Shown one piece after another: positions 26,499 through 33,893 of a DNA stretch of 64,000 nt. The notes under the pieces were generated by a model. The model saw only the letters and a program-made list of their open reading frames with translations, had not been told where the DNA came from and did not search any database. The stretch covers positions 62,001-126,000 of the forward strand of contig NZ_JAQZSJ010000003.1 of NCBI RefSeq assembly GCF_029360585.1. The letters run 5' to 3'. The translations under genes were made by a program, and so were the position numbers. How positions within the stretch are numbered: position 1 is the stretch's first letter; every line of letters starts with the position of its first letter. This stretch comes from Cohnella caldifontis (GTDB taxonomy: Bacteria > Bacillota > Bacilli > Paenibacillales > Paenibacillaceae).

Positions 26499-27303
26499 AA
26501 TTTTTCCTCCCAAACAAGTGGTGCTGCCAAACGGCAAAACCGTGCAGGAGAAGCGGACCCGCATCCCGCTGATCCTGCTCGTTCTACTGGTCGCGACCGT
26601 TCTGTCCGTCAACCTGACCGACTTTAACCTGAGAATGCTGGTTACGCGGATCGATCAGTTTTTCGTCATCATCGGGCAGATGATTCCGCCGAAATGGAGC
26701 TACTTCTCCCCCGTGTGGAGCGCGCTGCTGGCGACGCTCCAGATGTCGCTGCTCGGCTCGATGATCGGGGCGGCGCTGGCGCTGCCGTTCGCCGTCCTGT
26801 CCTCCTCCAATATCATTCGGAACCGCGTCGTAACGGCCATTTTCAAAACGGTTCTCAGCTTGATTCGAACGCTGCCTACGCTCGTGTCCGCGATTATCGC
26901 GAAGTTTATTTTCGGATTGGGTCCTACGGCGGGCGTGGCAGCCATTCTGCTGTTCACGCTCTCCTATGTGGGGAAATTGCTGTACGAACAGATCGAGAAT
27001 GTCGACATGGGCGCATTCGAAGCGATGGAATCGGCCGGCATGACCAGGGTTCAGGCATTTCGCTACGCGATCTTCCCGCAGGTGCTGCCGGGCTTCTTGT
27101 CGACCTCGCTCTTCTGCTTCGAAGGGAATGTCCGCTATGCGGCCATTCTCGGTTACGTGGGTGCCGGGGGGATCGGATTGATCATCAACGAAAATATCGG
27201 CTGGCGCGATTATCCGCGCGTGGGCATGATTATCCTGGCGCTGGTCGTCACGGTTTATCTGATCGAAACGGTAAGCGAGCACTTCCGAAAAAAGCTGATT
27301 TAA
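26488..27303 (+). CDS. phnE: Phosphonate ABC transporter permease
   Basis: A 271-residue protein with six membrane segments; the EAA-type loop DMGAFEAMESAGMTRVQAFRYAIFPQVLPG binds the ATPase, and FEGNVRYAAILGYVGAGG is a PhnE signature. Its GTP-like N-terminus (KQVVLPNGKTVQEKRTR) is hydrophilic. It pairs with the second PhnE downstream. Confidence 0.92.
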   Translation: MYDKIFPPKQVVLPNGKTVQEKRTRIPLILLVLLVATVLSVNLTDFNLRMLVTRIDQFFVIIGQMIPPKWSYFSPVWSALLATLQMSLLGSMIGAALALPFAVLSSSNIIRNRVVTAIFKTVLSLIRTLPTLVSAIIAKFIFGLGPTAGVAAILLFTLSYVGKLLYEQIENVDMGAFEAMESAGMTRVQAFRYAIFPQVLPGFLSTSLFCFEGNVRYAAILGYVGAGGIGLIINENIGWRDYPRVGMIILALVVTVYLIETVSEHFRKKLI

Positions 27304-27318
27304 GGAGAAATTCGTACG

Positions 27319-28125
27319 ATGACGACAGTAGAGAAGCAACTGCTTGCTTCCCCGCGCAATTACGGGTACATCCTGATGGTTGCGTTGATCGTTTTGTTTT
27401 TGTTCGGATGGTCGCTGACCGCCGTCAGCTTCCAAGGCATGAACGAGAGCGGTCTGAAGATCGCGGGAAATATTTTGAAAGGAATCGTTCATCCGGATCT
27501 CGACCTGTTATTGAAGGTTTCCAAGCAAAGCGTCCTGTATTTGCTCGCGCAGACCGTCGCCATCGCTTTCCTGGGAACGCTGGTCGGCGCGGTCCTGTCC
27601 GTTCCGCTCGCCTTTCTGGCGGCCTCCAACATCGTGCCCAAGCCGGTCTCCTGGCTGACCCGGCTGCTGCTGATCGTCATCCGCACGATCCCGGCTCTGG
27701 TGTACGGCCTGATGTTTATCCGCGTGGCGGGCCAGGGCCCGTTCGCGGGGGTGCTGACGATCGGGCTCACGTCCATCGGGATGCTGGCCAAACTCTACGT
27801 GGACGCGATCGAAGAGCTGGACACCCGCGTGTTGGAATCGATGACCTCCATCGGATGCACGACCTTCGAGAAGATTCGCTACGGGATCTTTCCGCAGCTG
27901 CTGTCGGTGTTTCTCTCGGTGACGATTTACCGGTTCGACATGAACATGCGCGAGGCCGCGATCCTGGGCCTTGTCGGCGCCGGCGGCATCGGGGCCCCGC
28001 TGACCTTCGCGATGAACGGCTATAAATGGAACCAGGTCGGCTCCATTTTGATCGGACTCGTCGTGCTCATCCTGATCATCGAACTGCTGTCCAACAAGCT
28101 CCGCGCGAGATTGGTGAAAGGATAA
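27319..28125 (+). CDS. phnE2: Phosphonate ABC transporter permease, second subunit
   Basis: A 268-residue paralogue of the preceding permease, with the matching loop ELDTRVLESMTSIGCTTFEKIRYGIFPQ and FDMNMREAAILGLVGAGG. The two permeases likely form a heterodimer. AAGGAGA lies 11 bases before ATG 27319. Confidence 0.92.
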   Translation: MTTVEKQLLASPRNYGYILMVALIVLFLFGWSLTAVSFQGMNESGLKIAGNILKGIVHPDLDLLLKVSKQSVLYLLAQTVAIAFLGTLVGAVLSVPLAFLAASNIVPKPVSWLTRLLLIVIRTIPALVYGLMFIRVAGQGPFAGVLTIGLTSIGMLAKLYVDAIEELDTRVLESMTSIGCTTFEKIRYGIFPQLLSVFLSVTIYRFDMNMREAAILGLVGAGGIGAPLTFAMNGYKWNQVGSILIGLVVLILIIELLSNKLRARLVKG

Positions 28126-28128
28126 ACG

Positions 28129-28161
28129 AAGGGGCGTAGTCGCGGAAGACTACGCCCTTTT
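28129..28161 (+). terminator. Terminator of the phn operon
   Basis: GGGCGTAGTC and GACTACGCCC form a 10-bp stem with a 6-base loop, followed by TTTT. Confidence 0.9.
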
Positions 28162-28238
28162 CATTTAAAGTTCAGAATTTATAACTCCTAAGCAGGAGAA
28201 ACCGTTGGTGAAGCGCAATGGATCTCCAAAGGCGAAGA

Positions 28239-28423
28239 CTAAGGGCTAAAATACAGTTATTTTTTTCTGTTTTCACAGAAAATAGATGACTAACGGCCAA
28301 AATGCAATTAGCAGAGCTCGTCTCTCGAAAAAATGAAGGATTGGCCATGAATAAATGCATTTCGGCTCTTAGCACCTTAAAAATGGGGCAGAATGAGATG
28401 ATTAGTTGTATTTAAGCTCTTAG
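28239..28423. repeat. Symmetric four-unit intergenic repeat (two direct, two inverted 21-bp units)
   Basis: Units at 28239-28259 and 28290-28310 read plus; 28352-28372 and 28403-28423 are inverted copies. Consensus CTAAGRGCYNAAATRCANTTA is 21 bp, matched at most positions by each unit. Both pairs are exactly 51 bp apart, and outer and inner pairs share the same centre, 28331. The gap between units A and B also holds a hairpin (TTTTCTG/CAGAAAA). The 28162-28446 gene-free interval contains little else. Likely a dispersed repeat family. Confidence 0.75.
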
Positions 28424-28446
28424 CACCCTTGCTTGGGACGGCAACG

Positions 28447-30042
28447 TCAATAGACGACTTTCCAGTTATGGTCGCAAGCCGCGCGGATGACCCGGCGTTC
28501 CAGGATATAGTCGGCCAGAATCTCGGTCATGTCCGTGGGGATTTCGCGCACGACCGGCTTGCCCTGGATCATGTCGAAATTGCCTCCGCCGCCGGCGCGG
28601 TAGCTGTTCATCGCGACTTCGAACACCGCGTCCGGATCCAGCGGAGCGCCGTTCCGCAGCAGCTTGACGACCCGTTGTCCTTCCGGCTTCGAGATATCGA
28701 GTTCGTATTCGATGCCTTCCCACATGTCGTAATTGAAATGCTGGGGTTTCGGCTCCATATAAGAAGGCGACACGCGCAGGCCGCCCGTGCGCTCGTCGAG
28801 CGCGAAGTAGCGGGCGTTCCGTTCGAGCGCGTCCCGGATGTCGCGTCCGGTCAGGGCGACGACTTTGAGCGTATTGGGATAAATATAGTTGGATACCACG
28901 TCGCGCATCGTAATCCGTTCCTTGAATCCTCTGGCCTCGTTCGTGAAAATGGCCGCGCACGAAATTTCCGCGTCCGTCACCTCCATTTGCACCCGGTTGA
29001 CGAACTCCGTGAACGCGTGATCGGCCTGCCGCGCCGCGAACGGATCGGGAATCGACAGGTCGCCTTCCGCCGTGCCGATCGGTTGATCCAGCCATTCCTG
29101 CGTCTTTCGCTCGTCCTCGGCGAACAAGGAGAGGAACTCCCGGTCGGCCGGCGTCGATTCCTCCACCGGCAACCATTCCGCCGTTTTGCGGCGAATCGCC
29201 CATCCTCCGTCTTCCGCCTTCCCGAATTCCAATTGAACTTTGGCGATCGCCTGTCCGGCGCTTCCCGGCTGCGCGATCGCCACGCCGTTCACTTCGCCGG
29301 CCAGAAGCCGGTGCTGATGACCGGTGAGCAGAACGTCGACGCCCTCCAGGGTTCGGCACATTTCATACCCCTGATTCTCGCCGGTCAGCGGTTCGGTCGC
29401 CGCGCCCGTCGCCGGGTCGCGCTCGAAGCCGCCGTGATAGCAGACCACGACCGCGTCCGGGCGCTCGTTGCCGCGAATGTACGCGACCCAGCGCCGGGCC
29501 GCATCCAGCGCGTCTTCGAAAGCCAGTCCCCGAATGTGCGCGGGATCCTCCCAATTCGGAATATAGTGCGTGGTGACGCCGAGCACGGCGATCCGGATCC
29601 CTTCGGGCGTCGCGAACACCCGGTAGGGCAACCCGAAAGCCGGCCGGCCGCTCTCTTCCTCCACGATATTGGCGGACAGCCAAGGGCAGGGGGAATCCCG
29701 GATCGCCCCGCGGAGCAGGTCCAGCCCGTAATTGAACTCATGGTTGCCCGGCACGGCCGCGTCGTACCGCAGCGCCTTCAGCGCCCGCGCGGCGGGATGG
29801 ATGCCTTCGCCGCCGTACTTGGCGTAGTGGTACATGAACGGCGTTCCTTGCAGGAGGTCCCCGTTGTCCAGCAGGAGCAGCGACGGATTCCCGGCCCTTT
29901 CCTTGCGGATGATGCTGGATAGCTTTGCGAGTCCGAGTGGCTTGTCCTCCGGCCCCCGGTAATCGGTCGGATAAAAATGGCCGTGCACGTCGCTGGTTTC
30001 GAGCAAAGTCACGACGGCCGCCTCTGGCAAGTTCGTTTCCAT
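28447..30042 (-). CDS. Bifunctional 5'-nucleotidase/cyclic phosphodiesterase family enzyme
   Basis: A 531-residue cytoplasmic protein (no signal peptide) of the metallophosphatase/5'-nucleotidase family. Metal ligands are in ETSDVHGHFYP, DNGDLLQG, PGNHEFNYG, CYHGG and TGHQHRLLAG; the C-terminal 5_nucleotid_C domain starts near residue 320 (TRTGGLR, SYRAGGGGNFDMI with the Phe/Tyr ring-stacking region). Closest type: YfkN/UshA-like bifunctional phosphatases that hydrolyse 2',3'-cyclic and 5' nucleotides. TTAAGGAGG lies 5 bases before ATG 30042. It is divergent from the histidine kinase. Confidence 0.9.
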   Translation of the reverse strand: METNLPEAAVVTLLETSDVHGHFYPTDYRGPEDKPLGLAKLSSIIRKERAGNPSLLLLDNGDLLQGTPFMYHYAKYGGEGIHPAARALKALRYDAAVPGNHEFNYGLDLLRGAIRDSPCPWLSANIVEEESGRPAFGLPYRVFATPEGIRIAVLGVTTHYIPNWEDPAHIRGLAFEDALDAARRWVAYIRGNERPDAVVVCYHGGFERDPATGAATEPLTGENQGYEMCRTLEGVDVLLTGHQHRLLAGEVNGVAIAQPGSAGQAIAKVQLEFGKAEDGGWAIRRKTAEWLPVEESTPADREFLSLFAEDERKTQEWLDQPIGTAEGDLSIPDPFAARQADHAFTEFVNRVQMEVTDAEISCAAIFTNEARGFKERITMRDVVSNYIYPNTLKVVALTGRDIRDALERNARYFALDERTGGLRVSPSYMEPKPQHFNYDMWEGIEYELDISKPEGQRVVKLLRNGAPLDPDAVFEVAMNSYRAGGGGNFDMIQGKPVVREIPTDMTEILADYILERRVIRAACDHNWKVVY

Positions 30043-30109
30043 GATGCCTCCTTAAGGGAATGACGCCATACGTCGTATATTATCATTGTGCGAATCGAAA
30101 CGAATGAAA

Positions 30110-30171
30110 GGAACGTAAACGGAACGTAAACCTTTTTCGGTTGAAGTAAGGACCAATATCGTATATATTGG
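30110..30171. promoter_or_regulatory. Promoter and repeats before the histidine kinase
   Basis: An 11-bp tandem repeat GGAACGTAAAC occupies 30110-30120 and 30121-30131. TTGAAG (30141-30146), a 17-bp spacer and TATATT (30164-30169) form a plausible SigA promoter. CCAATA-N7-TATTGG (30153-30171) is an inverted repeat overlapping the -10 box and could be an operator. Confidence 0.5.
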
Positions 30172-30176
30172 CCTTG

Positions 30177-30343
30177 GAGCCGGATTGAAGTCCGTATCTA
30201 TGGAAATCGCCTTAACATGATCCAATTTCATATGGTTACGGATTTTTAGACGGATCGCGCTAAAAATTTAAAGCCGAAACAAGAGGAGCGGCGATTCCTC
30301 TTGGATCGGCTTTTTTTCACGAAAAGGAAGGAGGGCGGAACCC
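30177..30343 (+). ncRNA. Structured 5' leader of the histidine kinase gene
   Basis: From the likely start site near 30177 the leader can fold TCCGTA/TACGGA around an inner AAAT stem (about 30193-30246) and ends in an intrinsic terminator at 30270-30317 (AAGCCGA/TCGGCTT with inner AAGAGGA/TCCTCTT and a T run). The terminator precedes the start codon by 27 bp, an attenuator arrangement. I recognise no named riboswitch. Confidence 0.45.
30270..30317 (+). terminator. Terminator in the kinase leader
   Basis: Two nested stems, AAGCCGA/TCGGCTT (30271-30277, 30306-30312) and AAGAGGA/TCCTCTT (30281-30287, 30296-30302), are followed by seven T residues. It lies upstream of GGAAGGAGGG, the kinase ribosome-binding site. 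Confidence 0.75.
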
Positions 30344-31408
30344 ATGCCGAACAACAAACGGATCAAGGACTTGCTGCTGAGGGAGTACGTGGATTCCTTG
30401 ACCGGCAGCCGGTTTTCGATCGTATCGGATGAAACCGATGCCTATTTCGTCGTTGATCTGCAAGGGGATTTCATCTTCGCGAGTCCTTGCTGCAAGCAGC
30501 TTTTCGGGCGCTCTTCATCCGAGTTGACCGGCATGAACCTGTACGATTTTCTTCCGAGCGGGAAAATATCCATCGCCCAAGAGACGGCGCAATCGTTCGA
30601 GCTTCCGGCAGGCATGCAGCCGAACGGCCAGGCGGAAGTCAGCATGCTCATGTTTCCGATTTTTTATCACCGGGAACTGATCGGCAAGTTCGTTCTGCTG
30701 AACGACATTACCAACCTGAATCGGATCGAAACGCAGAATAACCTGGAACAGTCCATTCTTAGCGAGAAGCTGACCGCCGCCGGACATCTGGCCGCCGGCA
30801 TCGCCCATGAAATCCGCAATCCGATTACGGCGATCAAAGGATTCCTGAAGCTGATGAAGGGAAACCGCGCCGACGCGGACCGGTTTTACGACGTGGTCTT
30901 CGGCGAGATCAACCGGATCGAAGTAATCATCACCGAGCTCCTGCTGCTGGCCAAACCGAGCCAGATCAAGATGGAGCGGCTGAATGTCCGCACCCTCTTG
31001 GACCAGACGACGAAGCTGATGGAACCGCAAGCGCTGCTCCGCAGCGTGGAAATCAGCCGGCATGACGGGCTCCGGAATCCCGAAATTTTCGCCGACGAGA
31101 ACCAGATCAAACAAGTCTTGATCAATCTCATGAAGAACGCCATCGAGGCGATGGCGGACGGAGGGGCTTTGCGGATCGAAGCCGAGAACATCGACGACGC
31201 GGTGCGGATCCGGGTGGTGGATAACGGCCCCGGAATCCCCGAAGACGTTCTGGGAAGGATCGGCGAGCCGTTCTTCACGACGAAGGAAGGCGGCACGGGG
31301 CTCGGGGTGCTGGTGAGCAAACAGATCATCGAGAACCATCTGGGGCGTTTCGCCATTCAATCCGGCAAGGACGGCACTTGCGTGGAAATCGTTTTGCCCC
31401 AAATCTAG
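30344..31408 (+). CDS. PAS-domain sensor histidine kinase (soluble)
   Basis: A 354-residue protein without membrane segments. A PAS domain spans about 30-125 (YFVVDLQGDFIFASPCCKQL), then HisKA with the phospho-accepting His near 155 (AGIAHEIRNPITAIKGF), and HATPase with the N box (QVLINLMKNAIEAM), G1 (DNGPGIPEDV) and G2 (GGTGLGVLVSKQI). No response regulator gene is adjacent, so it is an orphan, as sporulation-phosphorelay kinases usually are. AAGGAGGG supports ATG 30344. PAS ligand unknown. Confidence 0.92.
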   Translation: MPNNKRIKDLLLREYVDSLTGSRFSIVSDETDAYFVVDLQGDFIFASPCCKQLFGRSSSELTGMNLYDFLPSGKISIAQETAQSFELPAGMQPNGQAEVSMLMFPIFYHRELIGKFVLLNDITNLNRIETQNNLEQSILSEKLTAAGHLAAGIAHEIRNPITAIKGFLKLMKGNRADADRFYDVVFGEINRIEVIITELLLLAKPSQIKMERLNVRTLLDQTTKLMEPQALLRSVEISRHDGLRNPEIFADENQIKQVLINLMKNAIEAMADGGALRIEAENIDDAVRIRVVDNGPGIPEDVLGRIGEPFFTTKEGGTGLGVLVSKQIIENHLGRFAIQSGKDGTCVEIVLPQI

Positions 31409-31411
31409 ATA

Positions 31412-31440
31412 TTGAGAGTTTGTGTCAGGGATGATAAAAT
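31412..31440 (+). promoter_or_regulatory. Promoter of the first MpsC/DUF2294 gene
   Basis: TTGAGA (31412-31417), a 17-bp spacer and TAAAAT (31435-31440) form a good SigA promoter located right after the kinase stop codon, so the gene has its own transcript. Confidence 0.6.
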
Positions 31441-31446
31441 AGTACT

Positions 31447-31578
31447 TGGTTCGCTGCCAAATGAATATGACTGGTAAATGGGAGAAACTATCTCGCGATA
31501 GCACGTCTTTCCATGGCCTAACTTCTTTAAATTTTAAAGGGGTTAGGCCTTTTTTATTAAAGGAGATTAGATTAGAGA
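31447..31578 (+). ncRNA. Structured leader with attenuator before the first MpsC/DUF2294 gene
   Basis: The leader can fold TTGG/CCAA around TTCGCTG (about 31447-31461), a larger stem ATGGGAGA/TCTTTCCAT enclosing CTATC/GATAG with a TCGC loop (about 31476-31514), then the terminator at 31515-31555. The hairpin and terminator precede AGGAG at 31561-31565. The shape suggests a cis-regulatory RNA, but I could not match it to a known class. Confidence 0.45.
31515..31555 (+). terminator. Terminator in the MpsC leader
   Basis: GGCCTAAC (31515-31522) pairs with GTTAGGCC (31542-31549), with an inner CTTTAAA/TTTAAAG palindrome, followed by TTTTTT. Confidence 0.85.
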
Positions 31579-32286
31579 ATGAATAAGCTCCTGGTTCAGG
31601 AAGAACTGGTGTACCTCACGAGTTACTTCAGCAAATTACTGAAAAAGAGGTTCGGAAAGGGCCCGGAAAAATGTTTCGTTACGCACGATCGGAGCTGGTT
31701 CGCCGTCCACGTCCACAATTTCGCGACGCCGGCCGAGCAAGCGCTGGTGGAGGGCGGCCATAACCTGCTGGCTTATCGTTTCCGCTCCACCGTCATGGAC
31801 AAAGTATGCTCGGAGTTCGCGTTGGAAGCCGAAAAGGTGCTGGGCGCGGTTTTGAACGTCCATTACAGCGATTGGGACTATGATTCGAATGCCGGCATTC
31901 TGTTGATGGGGAACGATCAGGCGGGCCATTCCGACGCAGGGAACCGGTCCGATGCCGATTCCCGTCTAGGAGAACAACTCGCGGAACGGATCAAGCAGCT
32001 CTGCTCCGATACCTGCAAAACCCCCGAGAGGCTGGACCTGATCCCCTTGCATCCGAACCTCTATGCCGTACAATGCCACGGCGTCTTATTGCCCATCGAA
32101 AGGCTTCTGTTCGAAAAAGGCAGCGTCTCGATCCTGCAAGAGAGGTCGGCGGAAATCAAGCAGCGGTTCGCGGCCCGCAAGGAGTCGTTCTCCGCCGTCT
32201 TCGGAAGGGCGGTCGAAGGGTTATTCATGATATGGGATTATCGCAAGGACCGCAGCTATATCCTCTTTTGCTTAAAGAACGGGTAA
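31579..32286 (+). CDS. MpsC/DUF2294-family protein, copy 1
   Basis: A 235-residue soluble protein made of two similar DUF2294 (MpsC-type) halves: YFSKLLKKRFGKGPEKCFVT with VHVHNFATPAEQALVEGG and MDKVCSEFALEAEK, then a second half of similar length. The family is named for a Na+-translocating membrane-potential system, but its biochemistry is poorly known. It is a paralogue of the next gene. Start ATG 31579 has AGGAG 13 bases upstream, a long gap. Confidence 0.8.
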   Translation: MNKLLVQEELVYLTSYFSKLLKKRFGKGPEKCFVTHDRSWFAVHVHNFATPAEQALVEGGHNLLAYRFRSTVMDKVCSEFALEAEKVLGAVLNVHYSDWDYDSNAGILLMGNDQAGHSDAGNRSDADSRLGEQLAERIKQLCSDTCKTPERLDLIPLHPNLYAVQCHGVLLPIERLLFEKGSVSILQERSAEIKQRFAARKESFSAVFGRAVEGLFMIWDYRKDRSYILFCLKNG

Positions 32287-32306
32287 GCCGCAAGGAAGCG
32301 AAAGAG

Positions 32307-32357
32307 AAACCAAGATTCCCGGAAGGCTCGGTCCTTCGGCGGTCTTGGTTTTTTTTG
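32307..32357 (+). terminator. Terminator between the MpsC genes
   Basis: AAACCAAGA (32307-32315) and TCTTGGTTT (32343-32351) form the basal stem with an inner CCGGAAGGC/GTCCTTCGG fold, followed by a T run. It ends the first copy. Confidence 0.85.
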
Positions 32358-32417
32358 CTTTTTGGGACTAAGCCCCGGCGAAATAGCGAATAAAGAACGT
32401 AGGGAGGTGCGGGTTCC

Positions 32418-33095
32418 GTGGATCAAGAGAAATCGAACGCGATCAGCGGTTACGTGAGCAAATTGCTCCGGCAAAATTTCGGCCGCGGCCCTCAGATCTG
32501 CCAGACCTTCGCCGGCGGCAAACACATGCTGGTCCATATCCGCGGCTTTATTTCGCCGATGGAAGAGGTTCTGATGCGCGAAGGGTCCGACTTTCAGGTC
32601 GAGAAAGCCCGGACCGCGATCATCGATCGGATCTTGGGGGAATTGGAGGGCATCATCCGCGTCTCCTTGGAGCGGGAAGTAAAGGAGTACTATCAGGACT
32701 GGAATTTTCCGAACAATTCCGGCGTTCTGATGTTCGAGTTGGATGAATCGATAGGCGAAAGTCCCCATGCGGCATTCGACACCCGGCTGCTCGAGCAAGA
32801 GATCGTCCGGATCAGCCGACTCGTGCAAAGAGCGCCCGACGAGATCCATACTTACGTCGTATCCCCTCGGCATTATTTGGTGGAACGGAACGGGATATTG
32901 ATCGCCATCGAAAAAGCCTTGATCAAGAAGGGCTTCGCATTCGAACTGAAATCGACCAAAGACGAATTGGAGAAAACCTATCTACACCGGCAGGGAAGGT
33001 TCGACCAAATTTGCGGCGCCGGAGTATCGGACATTTTCGTGGACTGGAGCTTCAAGAACGACAAATCGCTCATGGCGTTCATCCTCGGCAACTAG
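32418..33095 (+). CDS. MpsC/DUF2294-family protein, copy 2
   Basis: A 225-residue protein homologous to the preceding one: YVSKLLRQNFGRGPQICQTF, MLVHIRGFISPMEEVLMREGS, AIIDRILGELEGI, and a second half with WSFKNDKSLMAFILGN at the end. GTG 32418 has GGGAGG 10 bases upstream. The tandem paralogues probably arose by duplication; divergence is considerable, suggesting different partners. Confidence 0.8.
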   Translation: MDQEKSNAISGYVSKLLRQNFGRGPQICQTFAGGKHMLVHIRGFISPMEEVLMREGSDFQVEKARTAIIDRILGELEGIIRVSLEREVKEYYQDWNFPNNSGVLMFELDESIGESPHAAFDTRLLEQEIVRISRLVQRAPDEIHTYVVSPRHYLVERNGILIAIEKALIKKGFAFELKSTKDELEKTYLHRQGRFDQICGAGVSDIFVDWSFKNDKSLMAFILGN

Positions 33096-33137
33096 AGGGG
33101 GCGGACGCCCATCGGCGGCGCATCTCTTTTTTTGCGA
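33096..33137. other. Short interval before the nrd promoter
   Basis: GC-rich hairpin-prone stretch (GGGCG/CGCCC) followed by a T run (33124-33133) that probably terminates the MpsC copy 2 transcript. No coding frame. Confidence 0.5.
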
Positions 33138-33166
33138 TTGACAAAGCCCATATCTTGATATAAATT
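33138..33166 (+). promoter_or_regulatory. Promoter of nrdIEF
   Basis: TTGACA (33138-33143), a 17-bp spacer and TAAATT (33161-33166); TATAAA with a 15-bp spacer is an alternative. It is flanked by two NrdR-like boxes. Confidence 0.6.
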
Positions 33167-33191
33167 TGAATCTATCAACTACATATAGTTC
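33145..33191. promoter_or_regulatory. Two candidate NrdR boxes
   Basis: Boxes at 33145-33160 (AGCCCATATCTTGATA) and 33176-33191 (CAACTACATATAGTTC) match the consensus ACACWATATMTWGTGT at 10 and 11 of 16 positions. Their starts are 31 bp apart, three helical turns, the spacing NrdR prefers. They enclose the -10 box. Confidence 0.5.
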
Positions 33192-33194
33192 TGA

Positions 33195-33385
33195 ACGGGT
33201 GTCTGATCGTTTGCGAGAACGAGAGACTTAATAGGGAAGTCCGGTGCGAAGCCGGCGCGGTCCCGCCACTGTAAGAGGGGAGTATCGTCCCGATTGGCCA
33301 CTGGCTTACGTTCCATCGAACGGGCCGGGAAGGCGGACGGAATGCTTGGATCCTCGAGCCAGGAGACCTGCCTGTTCATTGACAC
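33195..33385 (+). ncRNA. Cobalamin (AdoCbl) riboswitch aptamer
   Basis: The conserved blocks are present in order: AGGGAAGTCCGGTG, GCCGGCGCGGTCCCGCCACTG, TAAGAGGGG, CCACTGG, GGGAAGGC, GGAATGC and the B12 box AGCCAGGAGACCTGCC (33357-33372). This is the class that binds adenosylcobalamin. A terminator follows at 33457-33494, so AdoCbl likely shuts transcription into nrdI. Confidence 0.93.
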
Positions 33386-33456
33386 GACCCCTGCGGAGAA
33401 CAGGAAGGTGTCCGTTCGTCCAGACGCAAGTATGCGTATATTCGCTTGCTCGCCTT

Positions 33457-33494
33457 GGCGCATTCGGCCCTTCCACGGGCCGGATGCGCCTTTT
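33457..33494 (+). terminator. Riboswitch terminator
   Basis: GGCGCATTCGGCCC and GGGCCGGATGCGCC form a 14-bp stem with a G-T wobble, a 6-base loop and TTTT. It lies 40 bp before the nrdI start, where AdoCbl binding upstream would favour it. Confidence 0.88.
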
Positions 33495-33533
33495 CAATTC
33501 TCGGCGTCGAGGGAACGGAAGGAGATTGCACGC

Positions 33534-33893
33534 ATGCTGGTAGTCTACGATTCGAAGACGGGCAATGTCGGCCGGTTCGTCGGAAAACTGAATCTGCCCG
33601 CGGTTCAAATCCGGGAGGAAATGACCGTCGACGAGCCTTTCGTGCTCGTCACCTATACGACCGGATTCGGGCAGGTTCCCGATAAAGTCGCTTCCTTCCT
33701 GCAAAAAAACCACCGGCACTTGATCGGCGTGTCCGCCAGCGGCAACCGCAACTGGGGGCAAGGCTTCGCGCGCAGTGCCGACCGGATCTCGGAGCTGTAC
33801 GGGGTGCCCGTGCTGAGCAAATTCGAGCTGTCGGGAACGAGCAGGGACGTCGAACAATTCATGCAGGGAGTGAGCTTGGTTGCGGCACATTGA
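33534..33893 (+). CDS. nrdI: Flavodoxin-like NrdI, class Ib ribonucleotide reductase
   Basis: A 119-residue flavodoxin-like protein (LVVYDSKTGNVGRFV, TYTTGFGQVPDKV, GVSASGNRNWGQGFARSA) that binds FMN and supplies oxidant to assemble the Mn2-tyrosyl cofactor of NrdF. AAGGAG lies 8 bases before ATG 33534; the frame extends upstream into the riboswitch but without start signals. It overlaps nrdE by 14 bp. Confidence 0.93.
   Translation: MLVVYDSKTGNVGRFVGKLNLPAVQIREEMTVDEPFVLVTYTTGFGQVPDKVASFLQKNHRHLIGVSASGNRNWGQGFARSADRISELYGVPVLSKFELSGTSRDVEQFMQGVSLVAAH

Noticed and set aside
31447-31514. Known riboswitch classes (THF, guanidine, fluoride, ZTP, c-di-GMP) for the MpsC leader
   Set aside because: None of the conserved sequence blocks of these classes could be aligned by eye; kept only as an unassigned structured leader.
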